Source of the DNA: Pseudomonadota bacterium
Lineage (GTDB): Bacteria; Pseudomonadota; Alphaproteobacteria; Sphingomonadales; Sphingomonadaceae
DNA: 64,000 bases
Assembly: GCA_023418595.1 (NCBI GenBank)
Contig: JAEZZI010000014.1
Span: 1-64,000 of the forward strand
Direction of reading: 5' to 3'
Under the pieces are notes generated by a model, which was given only the letters and a program-made list of their open reading frames with translations, was not told the DNA's origin and did no database searches. The position numbers were made by a program, and so were the translations under genes. Shown here one piece after another: positions 49,731-64,000 of this stretch (position 1 is its first letter; each line of letters opens with the position of its first letter).

Positions 49731-51215
49731 TCAGCTCGCCTTGCGCAGCGGCGTGTGGAGCCGCGCGCCGACTTCGCGCGTGACGCCGGGGCCGCGGTCG
49801 AGGAAGATGGGGCCAAGCTTGTTGGCGTCCTGCGCGCCCTTGCCCATCACGAAGGCGACCGATTTGCGCTCCTCGCGCCCGTCGGCCCAGGTGTAGCGCG
49901 CGTCGATCATCATGATCGGCACGCAATAGCTACGTCCCCCGGTCTCGATGGGATTGACCTGTCCCAGTGGCATCGACAGCTTGCCGTTCAGAGCGCGCAC
50001 CATCTGCGGGCCGACTTCCAGTGCGGTCGCGGGCGATGGCGGACGTTCTTCGAAGAACCGCGCGATCTGGGCATCCTGATCGGCATGCGCGGTGAGCATC
50101 GCGGTCGCGACGTCGAGCGAAATCACAGCGACATCGGTGTGGTTTTCCGCGATCAGTTCGAATTCGAGCATCAGCTGGGTCATGCTGACCGTGATGCGCT
50201 GGGCATTGAGGATGAAGCCCAGCCCACCACCATTCGCCCGTGGGCGGGGTGCGGGGGGCGGCATCGGCACGACGGGAGCGGCGGTGGGCCTGGGCGCCGG
50301 CGGTGGAGACGGCGACGGGGAGGCCCGGCCCACCGGCGGGATGCGCGTGGTGATGAGCCCCTTTGGCAAATCGGGGGCGCTGGCCGCGGGCTGCGGTGCA
50401 GGCGTCGGGGGCGCGGCCGGCGCGGCCGGCGCGGGCGCGGGTGCAGGCATGCCGGGCACGGCGCGACGGATATTGGGATTGGCGATCTCAGCGGCGACGC
50501 GGCGCACCGGGACGGGACCGGCAGGCATCGTCGGCGCACGCGGCACGGGGGCAACGGGCGGCGGCGGTTCGGCAACCGGTTCGAGGATTTCGGGCGCCTC
50601 GTCCTGATCGACGGCATCGGCAACGCGGCGGCGACGGAACAGCAACCACCCCGCCCCGCCCGCCAGGCCGATCGCCGCCAGCGCGATCAGCCAGCGGGGA
50701 ATGCCGCCCGATGGCTGTTCGGGGGCTTGCGGGGCGGTCGTCGCCTCGGGAATCGGCCGGGGCGCGGGTGTGGAAGTTTCGGGCGGCGGCTGCGTCGCGG
50801 TGTCGGCCGGAGCGTCCGTTTCGGGCACGCTCGTCGGTGCCGGCGCCGTCGGTTGCGGGATTGGTGTCGGGCTGGGCGCGGGCGACGGAGTGGTCGTCTG
50901 AGGCTGTGCGGCGCGAGGTTGCGCGGGTGCAGGTGCTGGCGTGGGCGTGATCGTGGGAACGACGACCGGGGGCTGGGCAGGCGTGGGCTCTGCCTGATCC
51001 GCCGGTGGGGGCGTCGGTGTTGGGCTTGGTGCAGGCGCTTGCTGACCGGAAGGGGGCAGCGACCAGTCACCCATCGGCGGTACAAAGCGTTCCTGACTCT
51101 GGGCGAATGCGGGCGAGGCTGCGAACACGAACAGCGCCGCTCCGGTCATCAGGACAGGACGCAGCGGCGCGAATCGACGAGAATGAGGGAATCGAACGGA
51201 ACGGCGGTTGGGCAT
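49731..51215 (-). CDS. Pro-rich bitopic membrane protein, unknown function
   Basis: 494-aa protein, ATG at 51215 with AGAGGG upstream. Order seen: signal peptide (LRPVLMTGAALFVFAASPAFA, residues about 18-38); a Pro/Thr/Ala-rich periplasmic segment of about 130 residues; one transmembrane helix (WLIALAAIGLAGGAGWLLF, about 177-195) followed by RRRR; a second Pro-rich segment, cytoplasmic by the positive-inside rule; then a folded domain (about 345-494: LNAQRITVSMTQLMLEFELI to GARLHTPL). The last domain keeps conserved-looking blocks (YCVPIMMIDARYTWADG, FVMGKG). Both Pro-rich parts are disordered. I do not recognise the family. Confidence 0.75.
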   Translation of the reverse strand: MPNRRSVRFPHSRRFAPLRPVLMTGAALFVFAASPAFAQSQERFVPPMGDWSLPPSGQQAPAPSPTPTPPPADQAEPTPAQPPVVVPTITPTPAPAPAQPRAAQPQTTTPSPAPSPTPIPQPTAPAPTSVPETDAPADTATQPPPETSTPAPRPIPEATTAPQAPEQPSGGIPRWLIALAAIGLAGGAGWLLFRRRRVADAVDQDEAPEILEPVAEPPPPVAPVPRAPTMPAGPVPVRRVAAEIANPNIRRAVPGMPAPAPAPAAPAAPPTPAPQPAASAPDLPKGLITTRIPPVGRASPSPSPPPAPRPTAAPVVPMPPPAPRPRANGGGLGFILNAQRITVSMTQLMLEFELIAENHTDVAVISLDVATAMLTAHADQDAQIARFFEERPPSPATALEVGPQMVRALNGKLSMPLGQVNPIETGGRSYCVPIMMIDARYTWADGREERKSVAFVMGKGAQDANKLGPIFLDRGPGVTREVGARLHTPLRKAS

Positions 51216-51344
51216 GGTCCCTCTCAACGAGGCAATCGCAGTTGAATGCCAGCGGAAGATGCGGGCCTATGCGACGAAGCGAGGCTCGGGGGCGGTGAGA
51301 TGATTCTGTGCGGATCTGGCCACCGCGTCCTGTTCCAACCCCGT

Positions 51345-51381
51345 CTGTCAAATTGACAGACGCGCCCCTCACGCCTATACC
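51345..51381 (+). promoter_or_regulatory. rpoB-rpoC promoter with overlapping palindrome
   Basis: TTGACA (51353-51358), exactly 17 bases, TATACC (51376-51381): a strong sigma70-type match about 200 bases before rpoB. The -35 lies within the inverted repeat CTGTCA-AAT-TGACAG (51345-51359), a possible operator. Confidence 0.75.
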
Positions 51382-51465
51382 GCCGTCATACCCCAGCATG
51401 GATCGAGACAGGACGCGCCGTCGCGCAGTGCGTCCTACGGATGATCGGCCGGGTTCAGGACGCTG

Positions 51466-51507
51466 AAAAGCTGCGGTTTCCGGCAAGGAGGCACGCGGCT
51501 TTTTGTG
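51466..51507 (+). terminator. Terminator-like hairpin in the rpoB leader
   Basis: AAAAGCTGCG (51466-51475) pairs with CGCGGCTTTT (51494-51503), 10 bp with one wobble, 18-base loop, then TTTTTGTGTCTTTT. It lies between the promoter and the rpoB ATG, so it could attenuate rpoBC transcription. Confidence 0.55.
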
Positions 51508-51584
51508 TCTTTTCCTGCGTCTGAACTCCGGTCGCAAGCCGGAACCGAAATTTACGCACGATCAAGATCAAGGCAATATTCTCT

Positions 51585-55766
<4,182 letters not shown>

Positions 55767-55780
55767 CGTAACGGAAGGAG

Positions 55781-55855
55781 GCGCTCAGGCTGAGATTGTC
55801 GAAGCCTTTGCGTCTCCGGCCCGTGCTCGCCCTTCGACAGGCTCAGGGTGAGCGC
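55781..55855. repeat. Palindromic repeat, family G copy 1, between rpoB and rpoC
   Basis: Imperfect inverted repeat: left arm GCGCTCAGGCTGAGATTGTC, right arm CTTCGACAGGCTCAGGGTGA and onward, with four mismatches. The core TGTCGAAG/CTTCGACA is shared with the copy at 60247-60320. It occupies most of the 129-bp rpoB-rpoC spacer. Confidence 0.75.
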
Positions 55856-55895
55856 TCCCGTTGCGAGAGATTTTCCTCCCAGAGAGGTTTGTAAA

Positions 55896-60143
<4,248 letters not shown>

Positions 60144-60176
60144 GCCCCTCGCCGGGTCCGCCCGATATTGATTGAA

Positions 60177-60214
60177 CAAAAACCGCCGTCGGGAGCGATC
60201 CCGGCGGCGGTTTT
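60177..60214 (+). terminator. Intrinsic terminator after rpoC
   Basis: Stem AAAACCGCCG, one mismatch, GGG with matching CCC and CGGCGGTTTT, then CGTTT. It ends the rpoBC transcript 33 bases after the stop. Confidence 0.88.
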
Positions 60215-60246
60215 CGTTTCTGTGGTGAAAGCAGAATTCATTTTGC

Positions 60247-60320
60247 TCGTGCTGAGCTTGTCGAAGCACTGTCGGTCCTGGCACGAAAAAAAGGACTATG
60301 CTTCGACAAGCTCAGCACGA
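60247..60320. repeat. Palindromic intergenic repeat, family G copy 2
   Basis: Perfect 22-base arms starting TCGTGCTGAGCTTGTCGAAG, with a 30-base centre. It lies between rpoC and proS, after the rpoC terminator. Confidence 0.85.
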
Positions 60321-60397
60321 ACGGGAATTGGGGTCTGCACCCCCGCCTCTCTCACCAAAGATTGACGCGGGCGTTCGCCGCGCTAACGGTCGCGGCC

Positions 60398-61930
60398 ATG
60401 ATCAAGCATGCTCTGACCGTCAAACGCGCCGACGATTTCGCCGCCTGGTATCAACAGGTCATCACCGAAGCCGATCTGGCCGAGGAATCGGGCGTGCGCG
60501 GGTGCATGGTGATCCGGCCCTGGGGGTACGGCATCTGGGAACGAATCCAGCGGCTGCTCGACGACCGGATCAAGGCGACGGGGCATGAGAATTGCTATTT
60601 TCCGCTGTTCATCCCGCTTTCCTATTTCGAAAAGGAAGCCGAGCATGTCGACGGCTTTGCCAAGGAAATGGCGGTCGTCACGCACCACAGGCTGATCCAG
60701 AAAGACGGCAAGCTGGTCCCCGATCCGGCGGCCAAGCTGGAAGAGCCGCTGGTCGTGCGCCCGACATCGGAAACCGTGATCGGCGCGGCGTTTTCGCGCT
60801 GGATCAAATCATGGCGCGACCTGCCCGTGCTCATCAACCAATGGGCGAACGTCGTTCGCTGGGAAATGCGGACGCGGATGTTTCTGCGCACCAGCGAGTT
60901 TCTTTGGCAGGAAGGGCATACGGCGCACGCGACCGAAGCCGAGGCGCGCGAAGAAACGCTCAAGATGCTCGAAGTCTATCGCAGCTTTTCCGAAGATTGC
61001 CTGGGCGTGCCGGTGATCGCTGGCGAAAAGCCCGAGCATGAGCGGTTTCCGGGCGCGGTCGCGACCTATTCGATCGAGGCGATGATGCAGGACGGCAAGG
61101 CGCTGCAAGCCGGCACCTCGCACTTCCTGGGCACCACATTCTCGTCTGCGCAGAATATCCGGTTCCAGAACAGCGAAGGGCAGCTCGAGCTGGCACAGAC
61201 CACCAGCTGGGGCGTGTCGACGCGGATGATCGGCGGCGTCATCATGGTCCATGGCGACGATGACGGCCTGCGCGTGCCGCCGCGGATCGCGCCGTGGCAA
61301 GTGGTGATCGTACCGATGCTGCGCGACGTGCCCGAGGATGCCGCGCTCGTCGATTACTGCACCGAAATCCATGCCCGGATCGCGCGCGAAACCGCACTGG
61401 GCGAGCCGATACGCGTCCTGCTCGATCGTCGCCCGGCCAAGGCGGCGGCGAAGCGCTGGGGCTGGGTGAAGAAAGGCGCGCCGATCATCGTCGAGGTCGG
61501 CGGGCGCGACATGGCGGGCGGCCAGGTCAGCGTGATCCGCCGCGATCGCCTTTACCGCGAGGATGGCAAGCTCGACAGCGCGGGAGCGAGCCGCGACGAG
61601 TTCGTCGCATCGGTCGGCGCGTTGCTCGATGAAATCCAGGGCACGCTCCATGCCGACGCAAAGGCGCGGCTGGATGCCGGGATCACTCGCGGCATCACCG
61701 AATTCGACGCGCTCAAGGCGCATTTCGAACAGGGCGGCAAATATCCCGGCTGGGTCGAGGTCCAGTGGGCCAGGCCGACCCGCGATGCACTGGACAAGGT
61801 GGTCGCGCGGCTGAAGGAATTGAAGCTGACCGTGCGCAACGTGCCGAACGAAGCCGCGTCGGTCGATGGCGTCTGCATCTTCAGCGGAGAGCCGGCGGTC
61901 GAGCGGATATTGGTCGCGCGGGCATACTGA
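60398..61930 (+). CDS. proS: Prolyl-tRNA synthetase, eukaryote/archaea-like type
   Basis: 510-aa class II aminoacyl-tRNA synthetase. The sequence is of the archaeal/eukaryotic ProRS type rather than the E. coli type: RPWGYGIWERIQRLLDDRIK, ENCYFPLFIPLSYFEKEAEH, VRPTSETVIGAAFSRWIKSW, WEMRTRMFLRTSEFLWQEGH, AGTSHFLGTTFSSAQNIRFQ, and the C-terminus ending in Tyr (LVARAY). There is no room for the bacterial editing insert between motifs 2 and 3. I chose the ATG at 60398 (MIKHALTVKR); an upstream in-frame start at 60362 is possible. No clear Shine-Dalgarno sequence. Confidence 0.93.
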   Translation: MIKHALTVKRADDFAAWYQQVITEADLAEESGVRGCMVIRPWGYGIWERIQRLLDDRIKATGHENCYFPLFIPLSYFEKEAEHVDGFAKEMAVVTHHRLIQKDGKLVPDPAAKLEEPLVVRPTSETVIGAAFSRWIKSWRDLPVLINQWANVVRWEMRTRMFLRTSEFLWQEGHTAHATEAEAREETLKMLEVYRSFSEDCLGVPVIAGEKPEHERFPGAVATYSIEAMMQDGKALQAGTSHFLGTTFSSAQNIRFQNSEGQLELAQTTSWGVSTRMIGGVIMVHGDDDGLRVPPRIAPWQVVIVPMLRDVPEDAALVDYCTEIHARIARETALGEPIRVLLDRRPAKAAAKRWGWVKKGAPIIVEVGGRDMAGGQVSVIRRDRLYREDGKLDSAGASRDEFVASVGALLDEIQGTLHADAKARLDAGITRGITEFDALKAHFEQGGKYPGWVEVQWARPTRDALDKVVARLKELKLTVRNVPNEAASVDGVCIFSGEPAVERILVARAY

Positions 61931-61931
61931 C

Positions 61932-62070
61932 AAACTCCTCCCCGGTTCGGAAAGGGGGACCGCTCGCGAAGCGAGGGGTGGAGGGGGCTGGCCGCGGGCG
62001 TCGCGCTTGCGGCCAGCCCCCTCCGTCAGTGCTTCGCACTGCCACCTCCCCCGATGGGGAAGGAGTTGGT
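61932..62070. repeat. Compound palindromic intergenic repeat, family H
   Basis: Nested inverted repeat. The inner stem is 15 bp and perfect (GAGGGGGCTGGCCGC at 61981-61995 with 62009-62023). Outer arms CAAACTCCTCCCC and GGGGAAGGAGTTGG match imperfectly. It lies between proS and the DUF6152-like gene. Confidence 0.75.
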
Positions 62071-62132
62071 CGGGATTTGAACTCCGCTCCCATTCATGCG
62101 TATCCTTGCCTGTCAAAATCGGGAGAGAGACC

Positions 62133-62480
62133 ATGCGCCGTACCGCCCTGTTTGCTGCCGCCGCCGTCGCGATTTCCGCGCCCGCGCTCGCGCATCATGG
62201 CTGGTCGTCCTATGACGAGGCCAAGCCGATCACGCTTAACGGCACGCTGACCTCGGTTGCCTGGGCCAATCCGCACGGCACCGCGACGATGCGCTGGCAG
62301 GGCAAGCAATGGGACGTGATCCTGGCCCCCGTCAGCCGGATGACCGCACGCGGGCTGACCGAGGCGGAGATCGCGCCCGGTCAGCGAATCAGCATGACCG
62401 GCTATGCCCGCCGCGACGGCACCGCAGAAATGCGGATCGAACGCGTGATGGTCGGCGACAAGACAGTCGAACTGCGCTGA
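62133..62480 (+). CDS. DUF6152-like exported protein
   Basis: 115-aa periplasmic protein. The ATG at 62133 follows GGGAGAGAG. The signal peptide MRRTALFAAAAVAISAPALA is followed by HHGWSSYDEAKPITLNGTLT and VAWANPHGTATMRWQGKQWD. This is the small OB-like domain usually annotated DUF6152, with the HHGWS opening. The two His residues after the cleavage site could bind metal. Function unknown. Ten bases before the next gene, probably one operon with it. Confidence 0.8.
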   Translation: MRRTALFAAAAVAISAPALAHHGWSSYDEAKPITLNGTLTSVAWANPHGTATMRWQGKQWDVILAPVSRMTARGLTEAEIAPGQRISMTGYARRDGTAEMRIERVMVGDKTVELR

Positions 62481-62490
62481 TCCGCGACGC

Positions 62491-62976
62491 GTGGATGCGC
62501 TGATCCTGTCCGCCGCGCAGTGGCTCGACGCCGTCGGCATCGGGCCATGGGCGCGCGGCGGAGCGTTGGTCTATCCGGTCGCCAACACGCTCCACCTGCT
62601 GGGCCTGGTCATGCTGGTGGGCGGCATCGGCGTCGTGGATCTGCGCGTGCTGGGATTTTGGAAGCGATTGCCGATGGAGGCGCTGTCGCGCGCGCTGACG
62701 CCGGTTGCGATCGCGGGGCTTATCCTGATGGTGCCGACCGGCGTCGTGCTGTTCGCCGCCGACGGCGTGGCGCTGTCGGGATCGGACGCGTTCGAGCGCA
62801 AGCTGGTGCTGATCGCCATCGCGCTGGCCAATGCGCTGGCGTTCCGGGGAATGTTCGACAAGCGGATCGGCGGCTGGGGCGACCGCGCGCCCGCACTGGC
62901 GCGGATCATGGCGGCAGCATCGATCCTGTTATGGTTGCTCATCGGCACACTGGGACGCTGGATCGCCTATAGCTGA
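62491..62976 (+). CDS. DUF6644-like four-helix membrane protein
   Basis: 161-aa integral membrane protein starting at a GTG 10 bases after the previous stop. Four hydrophobic helices are visible, near residues 26-48 (YPVANTLHLLGLVMLVGGIG), 68-92 (LTPVAIAGLILMVPTGVVLF), 102-118 and 136-155. The conserved-looking TLHLLG His and a late WIAY end recall small haem- or copper-linked membrane proteins annotated DUF6644, which often neighbour DUF6152 proteins. Function unknown; the pairing suggests a joint envelope metal or redox role. Confidence 0.75.
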   Translation: MDALILSAAQWLDAVGIGPWARGGALVYPVANTLHLLGLVMLVGGIGVVDLRVLGFWKRLPMEALSRALTPVAIAGLILMVPTGVVLFAADGVALSGSDAFERKLVLIAIALANALAFRGMFDKRIGGWGDRAPALARIMAAASILLWLLIGTLGRWIAYS

Positions 62977-62995
62977 GCGCCGATTTCCGCTCTGC

Positions 62996-63073
62996 CCGTT
63001 CGTTTCGAGCGAAGTCGAGAAACGTGCCACAAGCATCCGGTTCACGTTTCTCGACTTCGCTCGAAACGAACGG
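62996..63073. repeat. Palindromic intergenic repeat, family B copy 4
   Basis: Arms CCGTTCGTTTCGAGCGAAG, nearly identical to the copy at 23125-23203 with a different centre. It fills the gap between two convergent genes. Confidence 0.82.
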
Positions 63074-63085
63074 AGGTGTAAGGCG

Positions 63086-64000
63086 TCAGCGCTTGTCCTC
63101 CATCCAGTCCGCGATCCGCGCTGTCGCCGCATCATCGACCGCCATCCCCAGTTTGGACCGTCGCCACAGCACGTCGTCGGCAGTGCGCGCCCATTCCCTG
63201 TCCCGCATCCAGCGCAATTCGACCTCGGTAAGCCCGCCGCCCAGATCCGCGCCCATGCCGGCAATGTCCGATACCCGGTCGAGTATTTCGAACAGCTGCG
63301 TCCCATAGGCATGGGTCATGCGTTCGGCCCGCATCGCCCCCAGAAACGGAAAGCGATCACGAACCCGCGCCAACAACCCCTCGAAGCTCTCGGCATCGCC
63401 GCCGGGCAAGGGTCGGCGACGCGTGTCGTCAGCGACCGGCCAGCCCATGACCTCGCCCAGCCGACGCATCGCATCCTCGCCCAGCGCGCGGGCGGTAGTG
63501 ATCTTGCCGCCATAGACGGTCAGCACCGGCGGCCCGTCTTCGTCGATCGCGAGGCTGTAGTCGCGGGTGACGGCGCGCGCCTGATCCGCGCCGTCATCGA
63601 CCAGTGCGCGCACGCCCGACCAAATATGACGCACGTCGTCGCGCGCGATGGGGCGGATAAAGGACCGGTTGGCGGCGTCGATCAGATAGGCGATCTCGGC
63701 CTCGTCAATCACCGCCTGTTCAGGCGTGTCCACCGCCACATCGGTGGTGCCGATCGCGGTGTAGCGATCGAGCCACGGCACCGCGAACACGATCCGCCGG
63801 TCGGGCTGTTGCAGGATATAGGCATGGTCGCCGTCGTAGAGCCGATCGACGACGAGGTGGCTGCCCTTGACCAGTCGCAGCCCCGGTCCCGGCTCGGCGT
63901 CGATGATGCGCGCGACCTGCGGCGCCCATGGGCCGGTTGCGTTGACCAGCGCCTTTGCCGCCACCTTTCGCCCGTCCGACAGCGTCGCGCGCCAGCCCTG
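63086..64000 (-). CDS. glpD: Glycerol-3-phosphate dehydrogenase, 5' part outside window
   Basis: C-terminal about 305 residues of the membrane-associated FAD-dependent glycerol-3-phosphate dehydrogenase that feeds electrons to quinone. Seen: LVNATGPWAPQVARI, GLRLVKGSHLVVDRLYDGDH, AYILQQPDRRIVFAVPW, TAIGTTDVAVDTPEQAV, WSGVRALVDDG, VLTVYGGKITTARALGEDA, and the C-terminal domain LTEVELRWMRDREWARTADDVLWRRSKLG (quoted only as residues near the end). The N-terminal FAD dinucleotide-binding part lies beyond the right edge. Confidence 0.92.
   Translation of the reverse strand, partial: QGWRATLSDGRKVAAKALVNATGPWAPQVARIIDAEPGPGLRLVKGSHLVVDRLYDGDHAYILQQPDRRIVFAVPWLDRYTAIGTTDVAVDTPEQAVIDEAEIAYLIDAANRSFIRPIARDDVRHIWSGVRALVDDGADQARAVTRDYSLAIDEDGPPVLTVYGGKITTARALGEDAMRRLGEVMGWPVADDTRRRPLPGGDAESFEGLLARVRDRFPFLGAMRAERMTHAYGTQLFEILDRVSDIAGMGADLGGGLTEVELRWMRDREWARTADDVLWRRSKLGMAVDDAATARIADWMEDKR

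Larger units (their letters stand above)
51216..51584. other. 369-bp gap: rpoB promoter and leader
   Basis: No gene. It contains a near-consensus promoter, a palindrome over the -35 element, a GGACGC/GCGTCC hairpin at 51413-51437 and a terminator-like hairpin 81 bases before rpoB. Confidence 0.75.

Noticed and set aside
60147..60397. Small gene between rpoC and proS
   Set aside because: The 65-codon frame at 60168 reads through the rpoC terminator and a palindromic repeat, so it is not a gene.

Overview
The window is a GC-rich chromosomal segment of an alphaproteobacterium, most likely a Sphingomonas or close relative (Sphingomonadaceae). The reasons are a GcrA cell-cycle regulator, a full division and cell wall (dcw) cluster ending in ftsQ-ftsA-ftsZ, the MetZ route to methionine, a eukaryote/archaea-like ProRS, and many short palindromic intergenic repeats. 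The genus call is inference from remembered gene content; no 16S gene is present. I saw no insertion sequence, prophage, CRISPR array, tRNA or rRNA.

Layout. 1-2.9 kb: argD (runs off the left edge), an ABC-2 permease, and divergent gcrA. 3.2-9.7 kb: a TadE/TadG-like pair, a small outer-membrane barrel, parE and a secreted serine hydrolase. 9.8-14.7 kb: on the minus strand, leuB and the overlapping series metZ-apaG-lysR-GNAT, then recO. 14.8-22.8 kb: an acyltransferase/deacetylase-like pair, a DUF1501/DUF1800 pair, dgt and a TPR-SPOR protein, all minus. 23.3-41.4 kb: the dcw cluster, minus strand, in the order mraZ-rsmH-ftsL-ftsI-murE-murF-mraY-[short MurD-like gene]-ftsW-murG-murC-[65-aa gene]-murB-ddl-ftsQ-ftsA-ftsZ. 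Most of these genes overlap by 1-4 bases, so translation is probably coupled. 42-60 kb: ribosomal protein and RNA polymerase genes in three separate pieces (rplKA, rplJL, rpoBC). Envelope genes lie between the pieces: two L,D-transpeptidases, a lipoprotein, a PagL-like lipase and a Pro-rich membrane protein. 60-64 kb: proS, two small envelope proteins and the 3' part of glpD (runs off the right edge).

The most striking observation is at the murD position. mraY and ftsW are separated by a 165-codon gene, overlapping both neighbours by 4 bases. It resembles pieces of MurD but lacks the Mur ligase ATP-binding loop and the whole C-terminal domain. It is an intact reading frame, so it may be a reduced, repurposed MurD (a pseudo-enzyme), with the real D-Glu ligase encoded elsewhere. 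A second theme is the repeats: at least seven palindrome families occupy intergenic gaps, and three copies sit inside essential clusters (before murB, between murB and ddl, between rpoB and rpoC). The copy before murB appears to supply its ribosome binding site. A third theme is leader RNA: rplJ has two mutually exclusive hairpins, rpoB has a terminator-like hairpin after a near-consensus promoter, and a perfect 14-bp stem follows rplL.
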